Numbered from the stretch's first letter, positions 1 to 8,495 are shown. The stretch is 64,000 nt of DNA from Roseivirga thermotolerans (GCF_014653175.1 NZ_BNAG01000001.1:248001-312000), one strand, 5' to 3'. Numbers and translations: made by a program. Notes: generated by a model from the sequence alone, not told the origin.

Positions 1-150
1 GTGTTTGAGTTGGCTTATTGGGTTGTGCTCACCTATGGGGTCGACTTTACGGCCAGAAAAAAGAAATCAGTAGCCAATGCCATTGTGGCCACCTCATATG
101 TACCGCTCTTTTTGCTTTGGCTATGGTTTTATTTGGGCGTTGCGGAGTAA
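1..150 (+). CDS. C-terminal end of a membrane protein (partial)
   Basis: The frame is open from the first base of the window to a TAA at 148-150 and encodes the last 49 residues of a protein whose start lies outside. The fragment has two hydrophobic stretches (around residues 1-14 and 27-47) separated by a short basic segment (ARKKKS), which indicates two membrane helices joined by a cytoplasmic loop. This resembles the end of a Yip1-like multi-pass protein, but the fragment is too short to name a family. About 95 bases separate it from the next gene on the same strand. Confidence 0.6.
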   Translation: MFELAYWVVLTYGVDFTARKKKSVANAIVATSYVPLFLLWLWFYLGVAE

Positions 151-244
151 TTTTCAGCCACAGACAAGAGGCCATGGCTATTAATAAAAATTAACCGTTG
201 CCCTAGTATATTTTTACTATTTTCACGCCTCAAATTGGTGTTAA

Positions 245-3235
245 ATGACAGATTTTAAGAAGATAAACAACCTTACCGGGTGGGCTGTATTTCTGGTTTC
301 TCTGATCACATATGTGCTCACTGTAGAAGAAACTGCAAGCTTTTGGGATTGTGGTGAATTCATAGCCATTGCCTTTAAATTAGAAGTATCGCACCCTCCG
401 GGGGCACCACTCTTTATGCTGATTGGCCGCTTATTCTCTTTCCTGTCGTTTGGAGATGTTACCAAAGTGGCCTATTGGGTAAATATGTCGAGCGTATTGG
501 CCTCGGCCCTTACTATTCTTTTCTTATACTGGTCTATTGTAATGCTGGGCCGCAAAGTGCTGCAGGCCAAAGTTGGCGAAGAAACCGATCTGCAAAAGAT
601 ACTATTGGCTGGTGCGGGTGCTGTAGGTGCTCTTGCCTTTACTTTTACAGATTCTTTTTGGTTCAGCGCTGTAGAGGGTGAGGTATATGCCATGTCTTCT
701 TTCTTCACGGCTGTGGTTTTCTGGGCCATTCTAAAATGGGAGCTGGTAGAAGATGAAAGCAGAGCCAATAAATGGCTTTTATTCATTGCCTATATGATGG
801 GTCTTTCTACCGGGGTTCACCTTCTCGGCTTGGTTACTCTACCCGCTATGGGCCTTATTTACTACTTCAAAAAATATAAAAATCCAACTTGGCAAGGTGT
901 ATTAGTGGCCTTGGGCTTCAGCTTATTCCTTGTACTGTTTATCAACTCATTTATTATTCCCGGACTACCAACAATTGCGGGTAAATTCGAAATTACCTTT
1001 GTCAATACGTTTGGGCTTCCATTTGGCTCAGGAGCTCTTTTCCTTACCATTTTGGTGATAGCCGCTATTGTTTTTGGGTTACGCTTTACCGCCAAAAAAG
1101 AGATGGTAAAGCTCAATACACTTATTCTTTCTATGGCCTTTGTGCTCATTGGTTATTCTTGTTATGCCGTCATTCTTATTCGTTCGCGAGCCGACCCACC
1201 TATCGACCAAAACAATCCGGAAGATGTAATGACTTTTGTTTCCTACCTGAAAAGGGAGCAGTATGGTAGCCGCCCACTCTTGCACGGACAGTACTTTAAT
1301 GCTCCAATAATCGACTACATTGAAGGAGACCCTATTTATTATAAGGCCGAAGACAAGTACAAAATAGCTGACTATAAAATTGGCTATGAGTATGACCCGG
1401 AATATACAACCCTGCTACCAAGAATGTATAGTAGCTCCCCGAGCCATGAGAGAAAGTACATGGAAGTAACTGGCCTAAGACCTGGAGAAAAACCCACTTT
1501 CTCTGATAACCTGCGCTTTATGTTCCTACACCAAATTGGGCACATGTACCTGCGGTACTTCATGTTCAACTTTGCCGGTAGAGAAAGTGACATTCAGAAT
1601 GCCAGTTGGCTTAAGCCTTTTGAAACCGATAAGAATGTGCCGGAGACTATAGCAAATAACAAAGGACGTAACCAGTATTACATGATTCCTCTGGTGCTGG
1701 GGCTAATAGGCTTATTCTTCCAATTTAACCGAGATCCTAAAGGGTTTTCGGCTACATTTATGCTCTTTATCCTCACCGGGGTGGCGCTGGTTATTTACCT
1801 GAACTCTCCCCCTATAGAACCTCGCGAAAGAGACTATATCTATGCCGGTTCTTACTACGCATTTGCCATGTGGATTGGCCTATCGGTGCTGGCACTGGGT
1901 AGCGCAGTAGCGAAAAAAGGAAAAAGCCTTGTAGCAGGAACCATTGCTTTGTGCATGATTGCTCCTGTAATTTTAGCTAAAGAAAACTGGGACGACCACG
2001 ATCGTTCGGGCCGTTACTTCTCTGTAGATTCGGCAAGAAACTTTTTGGCCTCTTGTGCCCCCAATGCCATACTCTTTACAGGTGGTGACAATGACACCTT
2101 CCCACTATGGTATGTGCAGGAGGTTGAAGGCTTCCGTACAGACGTGCGTGTGGTCGTGTTGAGCTACTATGCCACCGACTGGTATATTGACCAAACGGCC
2201 ACAAAAATGAACGACTCTGAGGCCTTTCCTTACTCACTCACAATAGACAACTATCGCCAGGGCACCAACGATGTGCTCTATGTACAGGAATTACCTCAGT
2301 TTCAGGGACAAGCCATTGACCTGAGGGAATATTTGGATGTGGTGCGCAGAGATGTGCCACAATTCAAACGCACCTTTGCTTCCGGTAGCGAAGTAATGCT
2401 TATTCCGGCCGAAACCTTAACCATGCCGGTAGACACGGCTGCTGTATTGGAAAAGGGTATAATACCGGATGAACTTAAGCCCTACCTGGTAGACCGAATG
2501 TTCTTTGACTTTAAACGCAACGATAACGGTGAATTACTGTCGAGAACGGTAGACAAAGGGCAAATGATGCTTCTCGATTTAATTGTACAGAACAACTGGG
2601 AACGCCCCATTTACTTTAACTACACTTCTGTAAATGCGCTGAGCTGGAATGCCGACCCTTACCTGGTGCAGGAAGGAATGGCCTACAGACTTTTGCCGGT
2701 TCGTAAACCATCGGGTATGAGGGAGCTGGTAAACACTGAGGTGATGTATGACAATGTAATGAACAAAATGCAGTTCAGAGGACTGGACAACCCAGATGCC
2801 AATCTGAACGAAGATTACAGAGGCTTTGTACAAAATCATCGCTCTATGATTACCAGCCTGGCCGATGCGCTGGTACTAAAAGGAGACACCGCCAGAGCAA
2901 AAGAGGTGCTTGATTTTGGAATGGAAAGAATGCCGGTAGAAGCCGTGCCATACGATGTTTCTTCAATAGGTTTTGTTCAAGGCTATTTCGATGTGGGCGA
3001 AAAGGAACTGGCCGCAAAAATGGCTATGGAACTGGCCGAGCAATTCAACTCAGAGCTCAGCTACCTTCAGAACAAGCAACGATGGGGCGACTACAACTTT
3101 AGCAACAAGCTTAGAGGACTGCGCTACTTACAATTGGTATTGCAAGAAGAAGGCAAAAATGATGAAGCCAAAAGAGTAGAAGAAATGCTGAACGAGCAAA
3201 ACATAAGGCTCAACATAGACCGAAGTAATTTCTAA
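245..3235 (+). CDS. DUF2723 / GT117-type membrane glycosyltransferase
   Basis: A 996-residue protein whose first half is a multi-pass membrane domain and whose last third is soluble, with helical TPR-like repeats near the end. The N-terminus carries the acidic motif DCGEF (residues 35-39) followed by HPPGAP (50-55), the signature of the DUF2723 family. That family is related to TMEM260-type protein O-mannosyltransferases and is classed as GT117. In this family the acidic residue in the first periplasmic loop is expected to be catalytic and a polyprenyl-phosphate sugar to be the donor. The protein probably sits in the inner membrane and transfers a sugar to envelope proteins or glycans; acceptor and sugar are unknown. 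A strong terminator follows directly, so the unit ends here. Confidence 0.88.
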   Translation: MTDFKKINNLTGWAVFLVSLITYVLTVEETASFWDCGEFIAIAFKLEVSHPPGAPLFMLIGRLFSFLSFGDVTKVAYWVNMSSVLASALTILFLYWSIVMLGRKVLQAKVGEETDLQKILLAGAGAVGALAFTFTDSFWFSAVEGEVYAMSSFFTAVVFWAILKWELVEDESRANKWLLFIAYMMGLSTGVHLLGLVTLPAMGLIYYFKKYKNPTWQGVLVALGFSLFLVLFINSFIIPGLPTIAGKFEITFVNTFGLPFGSGALFLTILVIAAIVFGLRFTAKKEMVKLNTLILSMAFVLIGYSCYAVILIRSRADPPIDQNNPEDVMTFVSYLKREQYGSRPLLHGQYFNAPIIDYIEGDPIYYKAEDKYKIADYKIGYEYDPEYTTLLPRMYSSSPSHERKYMEVTGLRPGEKPTFSDNLRFMFLHQIGHMYLRYFMFNFAGRESDIQNASWLKPFETDKNVPETIANNKGRNQYYMIPLVLGLIGLFFQFNRDPKGFSATFMLFILTGVALVIYLNSPPIEPRERDYIYAGSYYAFAMWIGLSVLALGSAVAKKGKSLVAGTIALCMIAPVILAKENWDDHDRSGRYFSVDSARNFLASCAPNAILFTGGDNDTFPLWYVQEVEGFRTDVRVVVLSYYATDWYIDQTATKMNDSEAFPYSLTIDNYRQGTNDVLYVQELPQFQGQAIDLREYLDVVRRDVPQFKRTFASGSEVMLIPAETLTMPVDTAAVLEKGIIPDELKPYLVDRMFFDFKRNDNGELLSRTVDKGQMMLLDLIVQNNWERPIYFNYTSVNALSWNADPYLVQEGMAYRLLPVRKPSGMRELVNTEVMYDNVMNKMQFRGLDNPDANLNEDYRGFVQNHRSMITSLADALVLKGDTARAKEVLDFGMERMPVEAVPYDVSSIGFVQGYFDVGEKELAAKMAMELAEQFNSELSYLQNKQRWGDYNFSNKLRGLRYLQLVLQEEGKNDEAKRVEEMLNEQNIRLNIDRSNF

Positions 3236-3243
3236 CAACATGT

Positions 3244-3274
3244 AAAGGCCGCCTGAAAACAGGCGGCCTTTTTT
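3244..3274 (+). terminator. Rho-independent terminator after the DUF2723 gene
   Basis: A GC-rich stem (AAAGGCCGCCTG, loop AAAA, CAGGCGGCC) is followed by TTTTTT, starting 9 nt after the stop codon. Confidence 0.9.
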
Positions 3275-3343
3275 CACACACACTTGCTCGGTTATTTGCC
3301 TCTGCGAGTCTCTTCATCTCAAGACAGTACAACCGTGCCGCAA

Positions 3344-3646
3344 TCAGTCTTCTTTGCGTGCTTTGTAGTAAATTGCAGCGTAGCACTTCGTATGCACCCA
3401 GCCATTGTAATTGCTTTTTCTGAATAACTCACGAGCCGCCTCTATGGGCTTTTTAGTTCCCATTTGCCTCATTTCTGCCTCAATGAGTTTCCAGGTTTCT
3501 TCCATTTGCTCTTGCGCCTGCTCTTCGCCCAGAGTGCGAATGAGCTGCTCGTAGCAGTCTTGTTGCAAAAACTCTGTAATGGTAGACTCAAATGGTTTGT
3601 CATTGGAGCGGAGCCTCCTTTGAGGCCATGCTTTAAACGTGTTCAT
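3344..3646 (-). CDS. Uncharacterised 100-residue protein paired with an RHH-like gene
   Basis: I do not recognise a family. The 100-residue product has a basic N-terminus (residues 4-17), a glutamine- and glutamate-rich helical middle (about 20-60) and an aromatic C-terminal end with a GW..TKCYAAIYYK pattern. It lacks a signal peptide and membrane segment, so it should be cytoplasmic. It lies 24 bp downstream of the small ribbon-helix-helix-like gene on the same strand and is probably co-transcribed from the promoter at 3985-4016. The order (small DNA-binding-like protein, then a 100-aa partner) resembles a toxin-antitoxin or small regulatory cassette. That comparison is by layout only; no toxin fold can be recognised. 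Confidence 0.6.
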   Translation of the reverse strand: MNTFKAWPQRRLRSNDKPFESTITEFLQQDCYEQLIRTLGEEQAQEQMEETWKLIEAEMRQMGTKKPIEAARELFRKSNYNGWVHTKCYAAIYYKARKED

Positions 3647-3670
3647 GTGTGTAGTATTAACATCTGATCA

Positions 3671-3874
3671 TTAGCTTTTTTGAATGGCCTTTAACCCCGC
3701 CTCGAAAATTTGCCTTACATATTCCGATGAATTTTTGGGAGGCAAACCCTCATTGACCAATCGCTTATTTTCATCCCTTACAAACTCATCCAGCCTCTGT
3801 CTTTGGTCTTCAAATAGCCTAATAACCAAAGGTTTACTCAGGTTACCATTGTGTTCTCTAACGTGCTTATTCAT
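3671..3874 (-). CDS. Small ribbon-helix-helix-like protein
   Basis: A 67-residue basic protein. The order is a short strand (KPLVIRLFEDQ, residues 14-24), a helix (QRLDEFVRDENKRLV), a turn, and a second helix (SSEYVRQIFEAGLKA). This is the strand-helix-helix order of MetJ/Arc-type DNA-binding proteins, where the SSEYVRQ start of helix 2 is typical. If correct, it acts as a dimer on DNA and may repress its own promoter. The gene heads a two-gene unit with the 100-aa gene and is divergent from the XRE-type repressor gene at 4049. The fold is inferred from sequence pattern. Confidence 0.6.
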   Translation of the reverse strand: MNKHVREHNGNLSKPLVIRLFEDQRQRLDEFVRDENKRLVNEGLPPKNSSEYVRQIFEAGLKAIQKS

Positions 3875-3984
3875 AGGCTTTGCTTTCCTGGGTTAAATGA
3901 CACAACACATATCAAAGACCCTTTGGAGCGAACATCACTTTTGTGCCGCCAGTTTTGTATCATTGTATGCGTGTATTCACATAA

Positions 3985-4016
3985 CAAAAATATAGATAAT
4001 TATCTATGTTTTCAAA
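3985..4016 (-). promoter_or_regulatory. Promoter of the RHH-like / 100-aa gene pair
   Basis: On the minus strand a -33 TTTG (4016-4013) and a -7 TATTTTTG (3992-3985) are separated by exactly 20 nt, matching the Bacteroidota consensus. Transcription would start near 3978, leaving a leader of about 100 nt before the start codon at 3874. Confidence 0.65.
3992..4007. promoter_or_regulatory. Perfect 16-bp palindromic operator inside the promoter spacer
   Basis: ATAGATAATTATCTAT is a perfect palindrome. It extends imperfectly through flanking A/T runs to about 3987-4012. It fills the spacer between the -33 and -7 elements of the minus-strand promoter and lies 42 nt upstream of the XRE gene start, so a protein bound here would block the minus promoter. 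The divergent XRE-type repressor or the RHH-like protein is the obvious candidate. Confidence 0.6.
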
Positions 4017-4048
4017 ACTATTGTAGATTTTTTTCTAAATAAATTTCA

Positions 4049-4483
4049 ATGTCTCAAATCGTCAGTCGGCTGAGTGACTACATAAAACATAAAAAACTGT
4101 CGGTCAGACAGTTCGAAAAGAGTGCCGGAATGTCCAACGGATCACTCGGAAAGGCGATTAAGAACGGAACAGACATTCAGACGAAATATTTGGATAATAT
4201 CATTAAAGAGTTTCCTGACCTTAACCCAACCTGGTTGCTCACGGGCGAAGGAGACATGTTGCTCCCACCAACAGCCAATGAGCCTGAGCCCCAGTATACC
4301 AAGGGAAGCTCATCTACTGAAAACTTGGTACAAATTCTGGCCAGCCCAAGCCAAACTGGGCGCGAACAGATTTTAAAAGAAGAGGTATTAAGACTTAAGC
4401 AAACCCTGGAAGAAATTCGGGAATTGCATGACAAAGGCATTATGGATACCCTAAAGGATTTGCTTCGAAAATCAGATCATTGA
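4049..4483 (+). CDS. XRE/phage-repressor-like HTH transcriptional regulator
   Basis: A 144-residue protein. Residues 4-60 form a helix-turn-helix domain (SVRQFEKSAGMSNGSLGKAI is the recognition region), followed by the motif NPTWLLTGEGDML (about 69-81) typical of Bacteroidota phage-repressor-like XRE proteins. A flexible linker and a charged C-terminal coiled coil (about 105-140) probably provide dimerisation. It is a cytoplasmic DNA-binding protein. It is divergent from the RHH-like gene pair with a palindromic operator between them, so it likely controls that pair and perhaps itself. No peptidase domain is present, so regulation would not be by LexA-like self-cleavage. Confidence 0.82.
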   Translation: MSQIVSRLSDYIKHKKLSVRQFEKSAGMSNGSLGKAIKNGTDIQTKYLDNIIKEFPDLNPTWLLTGEGDMLLPPTANEPEPQYTKGSSSTENLVQILASPSQTGREQILKEEVLRLKQTLEEIRELHDKGIMDTLKDLLRKSDH

Positions 4484-4490
4484 TTACGCA

Positions 4491-5264
4491 CTACTTCTCC
4501 ACCACAAGAAATAAATCGAGTGCCTCATCGGCCTCATCTATCAGTACATAATCCGTATGCTTTATTTCAGCAACAAGTCCTGTATTGGCCGTATTGAGCT
4601 TGTTTCGGTTCAGGCGATTGAGTATATCGTACGGTATTCTTAACAAAGGAGCGGGCAGCCTGTACTGCAGATTGAAAATATCGAACCGGGTTATTTTTTC
4701 CACGGCCTTCTTATTCTGCTCGTAGTAGGCCATAACCTTATGGTTGCCGCCAACCCCCTTCATGGTGACTTTCGGAAAAATGGTCTGTGCCAATTGGGTT
4801 AACTCCTGAGCCGTATATTCTCTCACATGCCAAGGGTTACGAGTGAGGGTTTTCTTAATATTTGGGGTTGTCAACACGGCTTTGCCCCCCGGCTTCAGCA
4901 CCCTGTATATCTCTTTTAAAAAGGCTTTATCTTCTTTTACATGTTCAATTACCTGAAAACTCACTATGGTATCGAAACTATTGTCGGCCAGGCCTTTGAA
5001 TGGCGGAAAAACGGCTTGCCTAAAATCTACTCCGGGATATTTCTGCTGCAGACGTTCGATCACCTCACCAATCTTATCCAATGCCACATATCCATCAGCC
5101 AGTGGACTTAGCAATTCTACTCCACGTCCTTCGCCACACCCCAGTTCCAGCAACTGTCCTTTTATAGACGGCATGGCCAAATAATAGGCCTGAAGCAATC
5201 GTTGGTGAATGGGATTGTCTGAAGGAATTTTGTCAGAGGCAATTTCTGTAGTGTAAGTAGCCAT
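4491..5264 (-). CDS. Class I SAM-dependent methyltransferase
   Basis: A 257-residue Methyltransf_11-type protein. Motif I is LELGCGEGRG (residues 39-48), the acidic residue of motif II is in VALDKIG, and motif IV is FDTIVSFQVIEHV. The segment VLKPGGKAVLTTPN is the post-motif region usual in this family. It transfers a methyl group from S-adenosylmethionine to an unknown small-molecule or lipid acceptor in the cytoplasm. It has its own promoter (5279-5311), back to back with that of the GWxTD gene, and its 3' end lies 7 bp from the convergent XRE gene. The substrate cannot be deduced from sequence. Confidence 0.85.
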   Translation of the reverse strand: MATYTTEIASDKIPSDNPIHQRLLQAYYLAMPSIKGQLLELGCGEGRGVELLSPLADGYVALDKIGEVIERLQQKYPGVDFRQAVFPPFKGLADNSFDTIVSFQVIEHVKEDKAFLKEIYRVLKPGGKAVLTTPNIKKTLTRNPWHVREYTAQELTQLAQTIFPKVTMKGVGGNHKVMAYYEQNKKAVEKITRFDIFNLQYRLPAPLLRIPYDILNRLNRNKLNTANTGLVAEIKHTDYVLIDEADEALDLFLVVEK

Positions 5265-5278
5265 GTGTAAAATTTGGC

Positions 5279-5311
5279 CAAAATTAGGGGAATATCCCGA
5301 ATTCGTTCAAA
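5279..5311 (-). promoter_or_regulatory. Promoter of the SAM methyltransferase gene
   Basis: Minus-strand TTTG (5311-5308), a 21-nt spacer, then TAATTTTG (5286-5279), which matches TTTG-N19..22-TAnnTTTG exactly. The predicted transcript begins about 10 nt before the start codon at 5264. Confidence 0.75.
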
Positions 5312-5345
5312 TTTGTTCCGGCTAAGCACATATCTGCTATTTTTG
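5312..5345 (+). promoter_or_regulatory. Promoter of the GWxTD-rlmB operon
   Basis: Plus-strand TTTG (5312-5315), a 22-nt spacer, then TATTTTTG (5338-5345). The -33 element abuts that of the divergent promoter to form the palindrome CAAATTTG (5308-5315). The ATG at 5346 falls at the promoter edge, upstream of the expected transcription start, so translation must begin at a later ATG (5361). Confidence 0.72.
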
Positions 5346-5360
5346 ATGGAAAGCAACGGC

Positions 5361-6572
5361 ATGAAAACGCTATGTTCGGCACTACTACTCCTATGGAGCA
5401 GCCTGGTCTGGGCTCAGGGAAGGATGAGCTCATCAGACCTCAGCTTTCTCTATGATGAGGAGCATGAGTTTCTCGTTCGACACAAAACAGTGTCTCAGGG
5501 CAACCAGTTTAAGGTATACTTCAACTTCATGCTCAACAGTGGCAACGTGCGCATCTCGGATTTTCAGCTTAGCTATGATGTTCGCGGCAGCTACATCGAT
5601 GAAAAGTCGGTAACAGAAAACACCCGAATTGATACCAGCCAGGTGGTTGACATTGCCTTTAGACAGTATACTTACGAGCTAAACTTCGAACGAGAAGAAA
5701 ACGACAAGCTTCTGGTGGTAGATGTGTACAACATCATTAAAGACACCCACTACTACATTGATATTCCCTTGATTGAGGCAGATACTCCCCCACCATCTTT
5801 TTTATTGATGGAGGTAGACAAAGACATTCCTTACTTTGCCCGTTACCTGAACCGGAACAGAGCGGTGCGGCTGGTAAACCCTTTTGGTACTCCTCTCAAT
5901 TACGAAATCAGTGGCATTGAAAACAACAAAGCGGTGGCTATGCCTCCGTTTGACGAAACGGAACAACCCCAACCTTCCGAAGTATTGCTAGACACACTGT
6001 ATGGTGTAAATGAAGGTGAGGTTTTTGAGTTTTACAACGAAGGTTTTTACACCATCAGAGCAGCACAAGCTCCCAACCAATCGCTCAAAATTCTTGTGGC
6101 CGATGAATTTTATCCCTATTTCAATGATTACTCAGAGCTTGTTCAACCCCTTATTTATGTGACAACCAACGATGAATACAAAGCATTGAGAGGGCCGGAA
6201 GAAACCCGGTTGGTATTCGAAGAGTTTGTAAACAATACCATTTCGGCTAACGAAAGAATAGCCAAAGACTTCATAAAGTTCTACTACAGAAGAGTTAGAA
6301 AGGCAGCCAGGCTCTTTACCGAGAATAAGGCCGGTTGGAAAACCGACCGCGGAATGGTCTACATAATTATGGGAGATCCCATACAGGTATTTCGTAATGA
6401 ACGGACAGAACTTTGGGTTTTTCCGGATAGTGAAGGAGGCCGAATACGTTTTATATTCGATATAGTGCAGGAAGACGGAATTACAAAGCACAAGCTCATT
6501 AGGGGCAAAAGATATAAGGAAAACTGGCTATTGGCCGTATCTCAGTGGCGCAACGGAAGAATAATTGAATGA
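5361..6572 (+). CDS. GWxTD domain-containing secreted protein
   Basis: A 403-residue protein from the ATG at 5361. An upstream in-frame ATG at 5346 and a longer frame from 5274 exist, but the promoter ends at 5345 and a clean signal peptide starts at 5361 (MKTLCSALLLLWSSLVWAQG). The N-terminal part is beta-rich. The C-terminal part carries GWKTD at about residue 325, followed by RGMVYIIMGDP and ELWVFPD, the defining core of the GWxTD domain found in Bacteroidota periplasmic proteins. The function of the family is not established. The stop codon overlaps the rlmB start (ATGA), so the two are translationally coupled. Confidence 0.85.
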   Translation: MKTLCSALLLLWSSLVWAQGRMSSSDLSFLYDEEHEFLVRHKTVSQGNQFKVYFNFMLNSGNVRISDFQLSYDVRGSYIDEKSVTENTRIDTSQVVDIAFRQYTYELNFEREENDKLLVVDVYNIIKDTHYYIDIPLIEADTPPPSFLLMEVDKDIPYFARYLNRNRAVRLVNPFGTPLNYEISGIENNKAVAMPPFDETEQPQPSEVLLDTLYGVNEGEVFEFYNEGFYTIRAAQAPNQSLKILVADEFYPYFNDYSELVQPLIYVTTNDEYKALRGPEETRLVFEEFVNNTISANERIAKDFIKFYYRRVRKAARLFTENKAGWKTDRGMVYIIMGDPIQVFRNERTELWVFPDSEGGRIRFIFDIVQEDGITKHKLIRGKRYKENWLLAVSQWRNGRIIE

Positions 6573-7315
6573 ATCAGCAACATAAAACAGACTACATCTA
6601 TGGCACAAGGGCTGTCATAGAGTCCATACAGGCAGGCAAAGAAATCGATAAGTTGCTCGTGCAAAAAGATTTGCGAAACGAATTGATTTTGGAGCTGTTG
6701 CAGCTGGCAAAAGGCCACTCTATTCCCGTTCAGAAAGTGCCGGTAGAAAAACTGAACCGCATTACCAAAAAGAATCATCAGGGGGCAATAGCCTACTTAT
6801 CATCGGTAGTCTATGCCTCGCTTGATCATGTGATTTCCGAAGCTTACGCCAAAGCAGAAACCCCATTGCTGATTATTCTCGACAGGGTTACGGATGTGCG
6901 CAATATTGGAGCCATAGCCCGAACGGCCGAATGTGCCGGTGTTGACGCCATTGTGGTACCCAGCCGTGGTACCGCCCAACTGGGTGCTGATGCCATGAAA
7001 ACTTCGGCAGGAGCACTCAATCATATACCTATTTGCCGGGTAGAGAATCTAAAAACTACCATTCGGGAAATTCAGGATAATGGCATACAGGTGGTTGCCT
7101 GCTCAGAAAAAGCAGATGCATTGGTGTATTCGGCAGACTTAAGTGTACCTCTGGCTATTCTCATGGGTTCGGAAGAGGATGGTATTTCGCAAGAATATTT
7201 GAAACTGGCCGATAGCCATGTGAAACTGCCTGTAGTAGGCCAAATTGAGTCTCTTAATGTTTCGGTGGCCACGGGAGTGATTGTTTACGAAGTACTGCGC
7301 CAGCGGTTAAGCTAG
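6569..7315 (+). CDS. rlmB: 23S rRNA 2'-O-ribose methyltransferase, TrmH/RlmB family
   Basis: A 248-residue SPOUT methyltransferase. An N-terminal substrate-binding domain (about 1-80, with the YGTRAVIESI start usual for RlmB) is followed by the knotted SpoU domain. Its three motifs are visible: LDRVTDVRNIGAIARTAEC (motif 1), ILMGSEEDGIS (motif 2) and LNVSVATGVIVYE (motif 3, about 229-241). It methylates a ribose in 23S rRNA, by homology G2251 in the peptidyl-transferase region. It is coupled to the GWxTD gene by a 4-nt overlap and followed by a terminator. A closely related TrmH-type specificity cannot be excluded. Confidence 0.88.
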   Translation: MNQQHKTDYIYGTRAVIESIQAGKEIDKLLVQKDLRNELILELLQLAKGHSIPVQKVPVEKLNRITKKNHQGAIAYLSSVVYASLDHVISEAYAKAETPLLIILDRVTDVRNIGAIARTAECAGVDAIVVPSRGTAQLGADAMKTSAGALNHIPICRVENLKTTIREIQDNGIQVVACSEKADALVYSADLSVPLAILMGSEEDGISQEYLKLADSHVKLPVVGQIESLNVSVATGVIVYEVLRQRLS

Positions 7316-7354
7316 GGGGTAGGTGGTCCACTGTTGGTATACCCAAGACAAAAC

Positions 7355-7391
7355 AAAGCCCTGGTTTGGCTGTAATCATTACCAGGGCTTT
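7355..7391. terminator. Bidirectional terminator between rlmB and manC
   Basis: Perfect 11-bp arms AAAGCCCTGGT (7355-7365) and ACCAGGGCTTT (7381-7391) enclose a 15-nt loop, with T-rich sequence on the plus side and A/T on the other. It lies between convergent genes and can serve both. Confidence 0.8.
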
Positions 7392-7422
7392 ATTATTCAG
7401 AGCCTCAATTCAATGATCGACC

Positions 7423-8493
7423 TCAGGCAAAACCTGCTCCCCGCTCTTTGGCGTCACTTAAGAACTCTCTGAATTTCTTTTCAGCATCTTTTTTACAAAT
7501 GAGCACCACGTTGTCTGAGTGGGTAACCAAATAGCCATCGAGCTCCTGAGCTACAATTAGCGTATCCTTTGGTCCTTTTATATAACAGTTGGTAGAGTCA
7601 TACAACAAGGCGTTGGCATCTACCACATTACCATTTTTGTCTTTTTCTTTAATCTCGTGAAGTGAATCCCAGCTACCAAGGTCAGACCAATCGAACTTTC
7701 CCTTAACCATGTATACCTCATCGGCCTTCTCCATTATTCCATAATCAATGGAAATACTTTTGCACAGGGTGTAAGCCTTATCGATAAACTCCTGCTCTCC
7801 GGCAGTATAATACTTATCGGCTCCTTCTTCAAAAATGACAGCAATATCTTCCAGATACCGATGAAAGGCGTTTGTAATAGCTTCTATAGACCAAACGAAA
7901 ATGCCTGCATTCCACACAAAATCGCCACTTTCAATAAACTTTTGAGCCAACTCCAGCTCTGGTTTTTCTGTAAAGGTTTTTACCTTCTTAACCTTCTTTA
8001 GCGGGCTAGAGTGGTATTGTATATAGCCATACCCCGTTTCCGGTCGGCTAGGTACTATACCCAATGTTATCAGTTTTTCAGAGCCTTTGGCCGCTTTGGT
8101 AGCAATGGCAATATTCTCTTCAAAAATCTTTTCCTTAAACACCACGTGATCGGAAGGAGCCACAATCATAATCCCTTCAGGGTCTCTCTGCTTAATCTTA
8201 AAAGCCGGATAAGCCACCGCTGCAGCCGTGTTTCTCCCAATGGGTTCCAACAAAATCTGATCGTCAGACAAGTCGGGCAACTGCTCCTTCACCAGGTTGT
8301 AGTAGCTCTTGTTGGTAATTACATAAATGTTTTCATTGGGGCATATATTCAGAAACCTGTCGTATGTCATCTGAATTAACGACCGGCCTGTGCCCAGTAC
8401 ATCCAGAAATTGTTTGGGTTTATTTGCACGGCTATATGGCCAGAATCTACTGCCGATTCCGCCCGCCATGATAACTACATAATTTTGTGCCAT
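7423..8493 (-). CDS. manC: Mannose-1-phosphate guanylyltransferase
   Basis: A 356-residue nucleotidyltransferase that makes GDP-mannose from mannose-1-phosphate and GTP in the cytoplasm. The N-terminal signature GGIGSRFWPYSR followed by KPKQFLD (residues 11-30) is the GTP-binding and catalytic loop of the mannose-type pyrophosphorylases, and FTEKPELELAQKF is also typical. The length is that of a single-domain enzyme; the C-terminal isomerase domain of long ManC/AlgA proteins is absent. It follows kdsD with a 2-bp gap in one operon. Both genes supply activated or precursor sugars for LPS and glycans. Confidence 0.9.
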   Translation of the reverse strand: MAQNYVVIMAGGIGSRFWPYSRANKPKQFLDVLGTGRSLIQMTYDRFLNICPNENIYVITNKSYYNLVKEQLPDLSDDQILLEPIGRNTAAAVAYPAFKIKQRDPEGIMIVAPSDHVVFKEKIFEENIAIATKAAKGSEKLITLGIVPSRPETGYGYIQYHSSPLKKVKKVKTFTEKPELELAQKFIESGDFVWNAGIFVWSIEAITNAFHRYLEDIAVIFEEGADKYYTAGEQEFIDKAYTLCKSISIDYGIMEKADEVYMVKGKFDWSDLGSWDSLHEIKEKDKNGNVVDANALLYDSTNCYIKGPKDTLIVAQELDGYLVTHSDNVVLICKKDAEKKFREFLSDAKERGAGFA

Positions 8494-8495
8494 GA

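Noticed and set aside
5274-5360. Longer N-terminus of the GWxTD gene
   Set aside because: It runs through the promoter and is not part of the signal peptide. The transcript should start near 5352.
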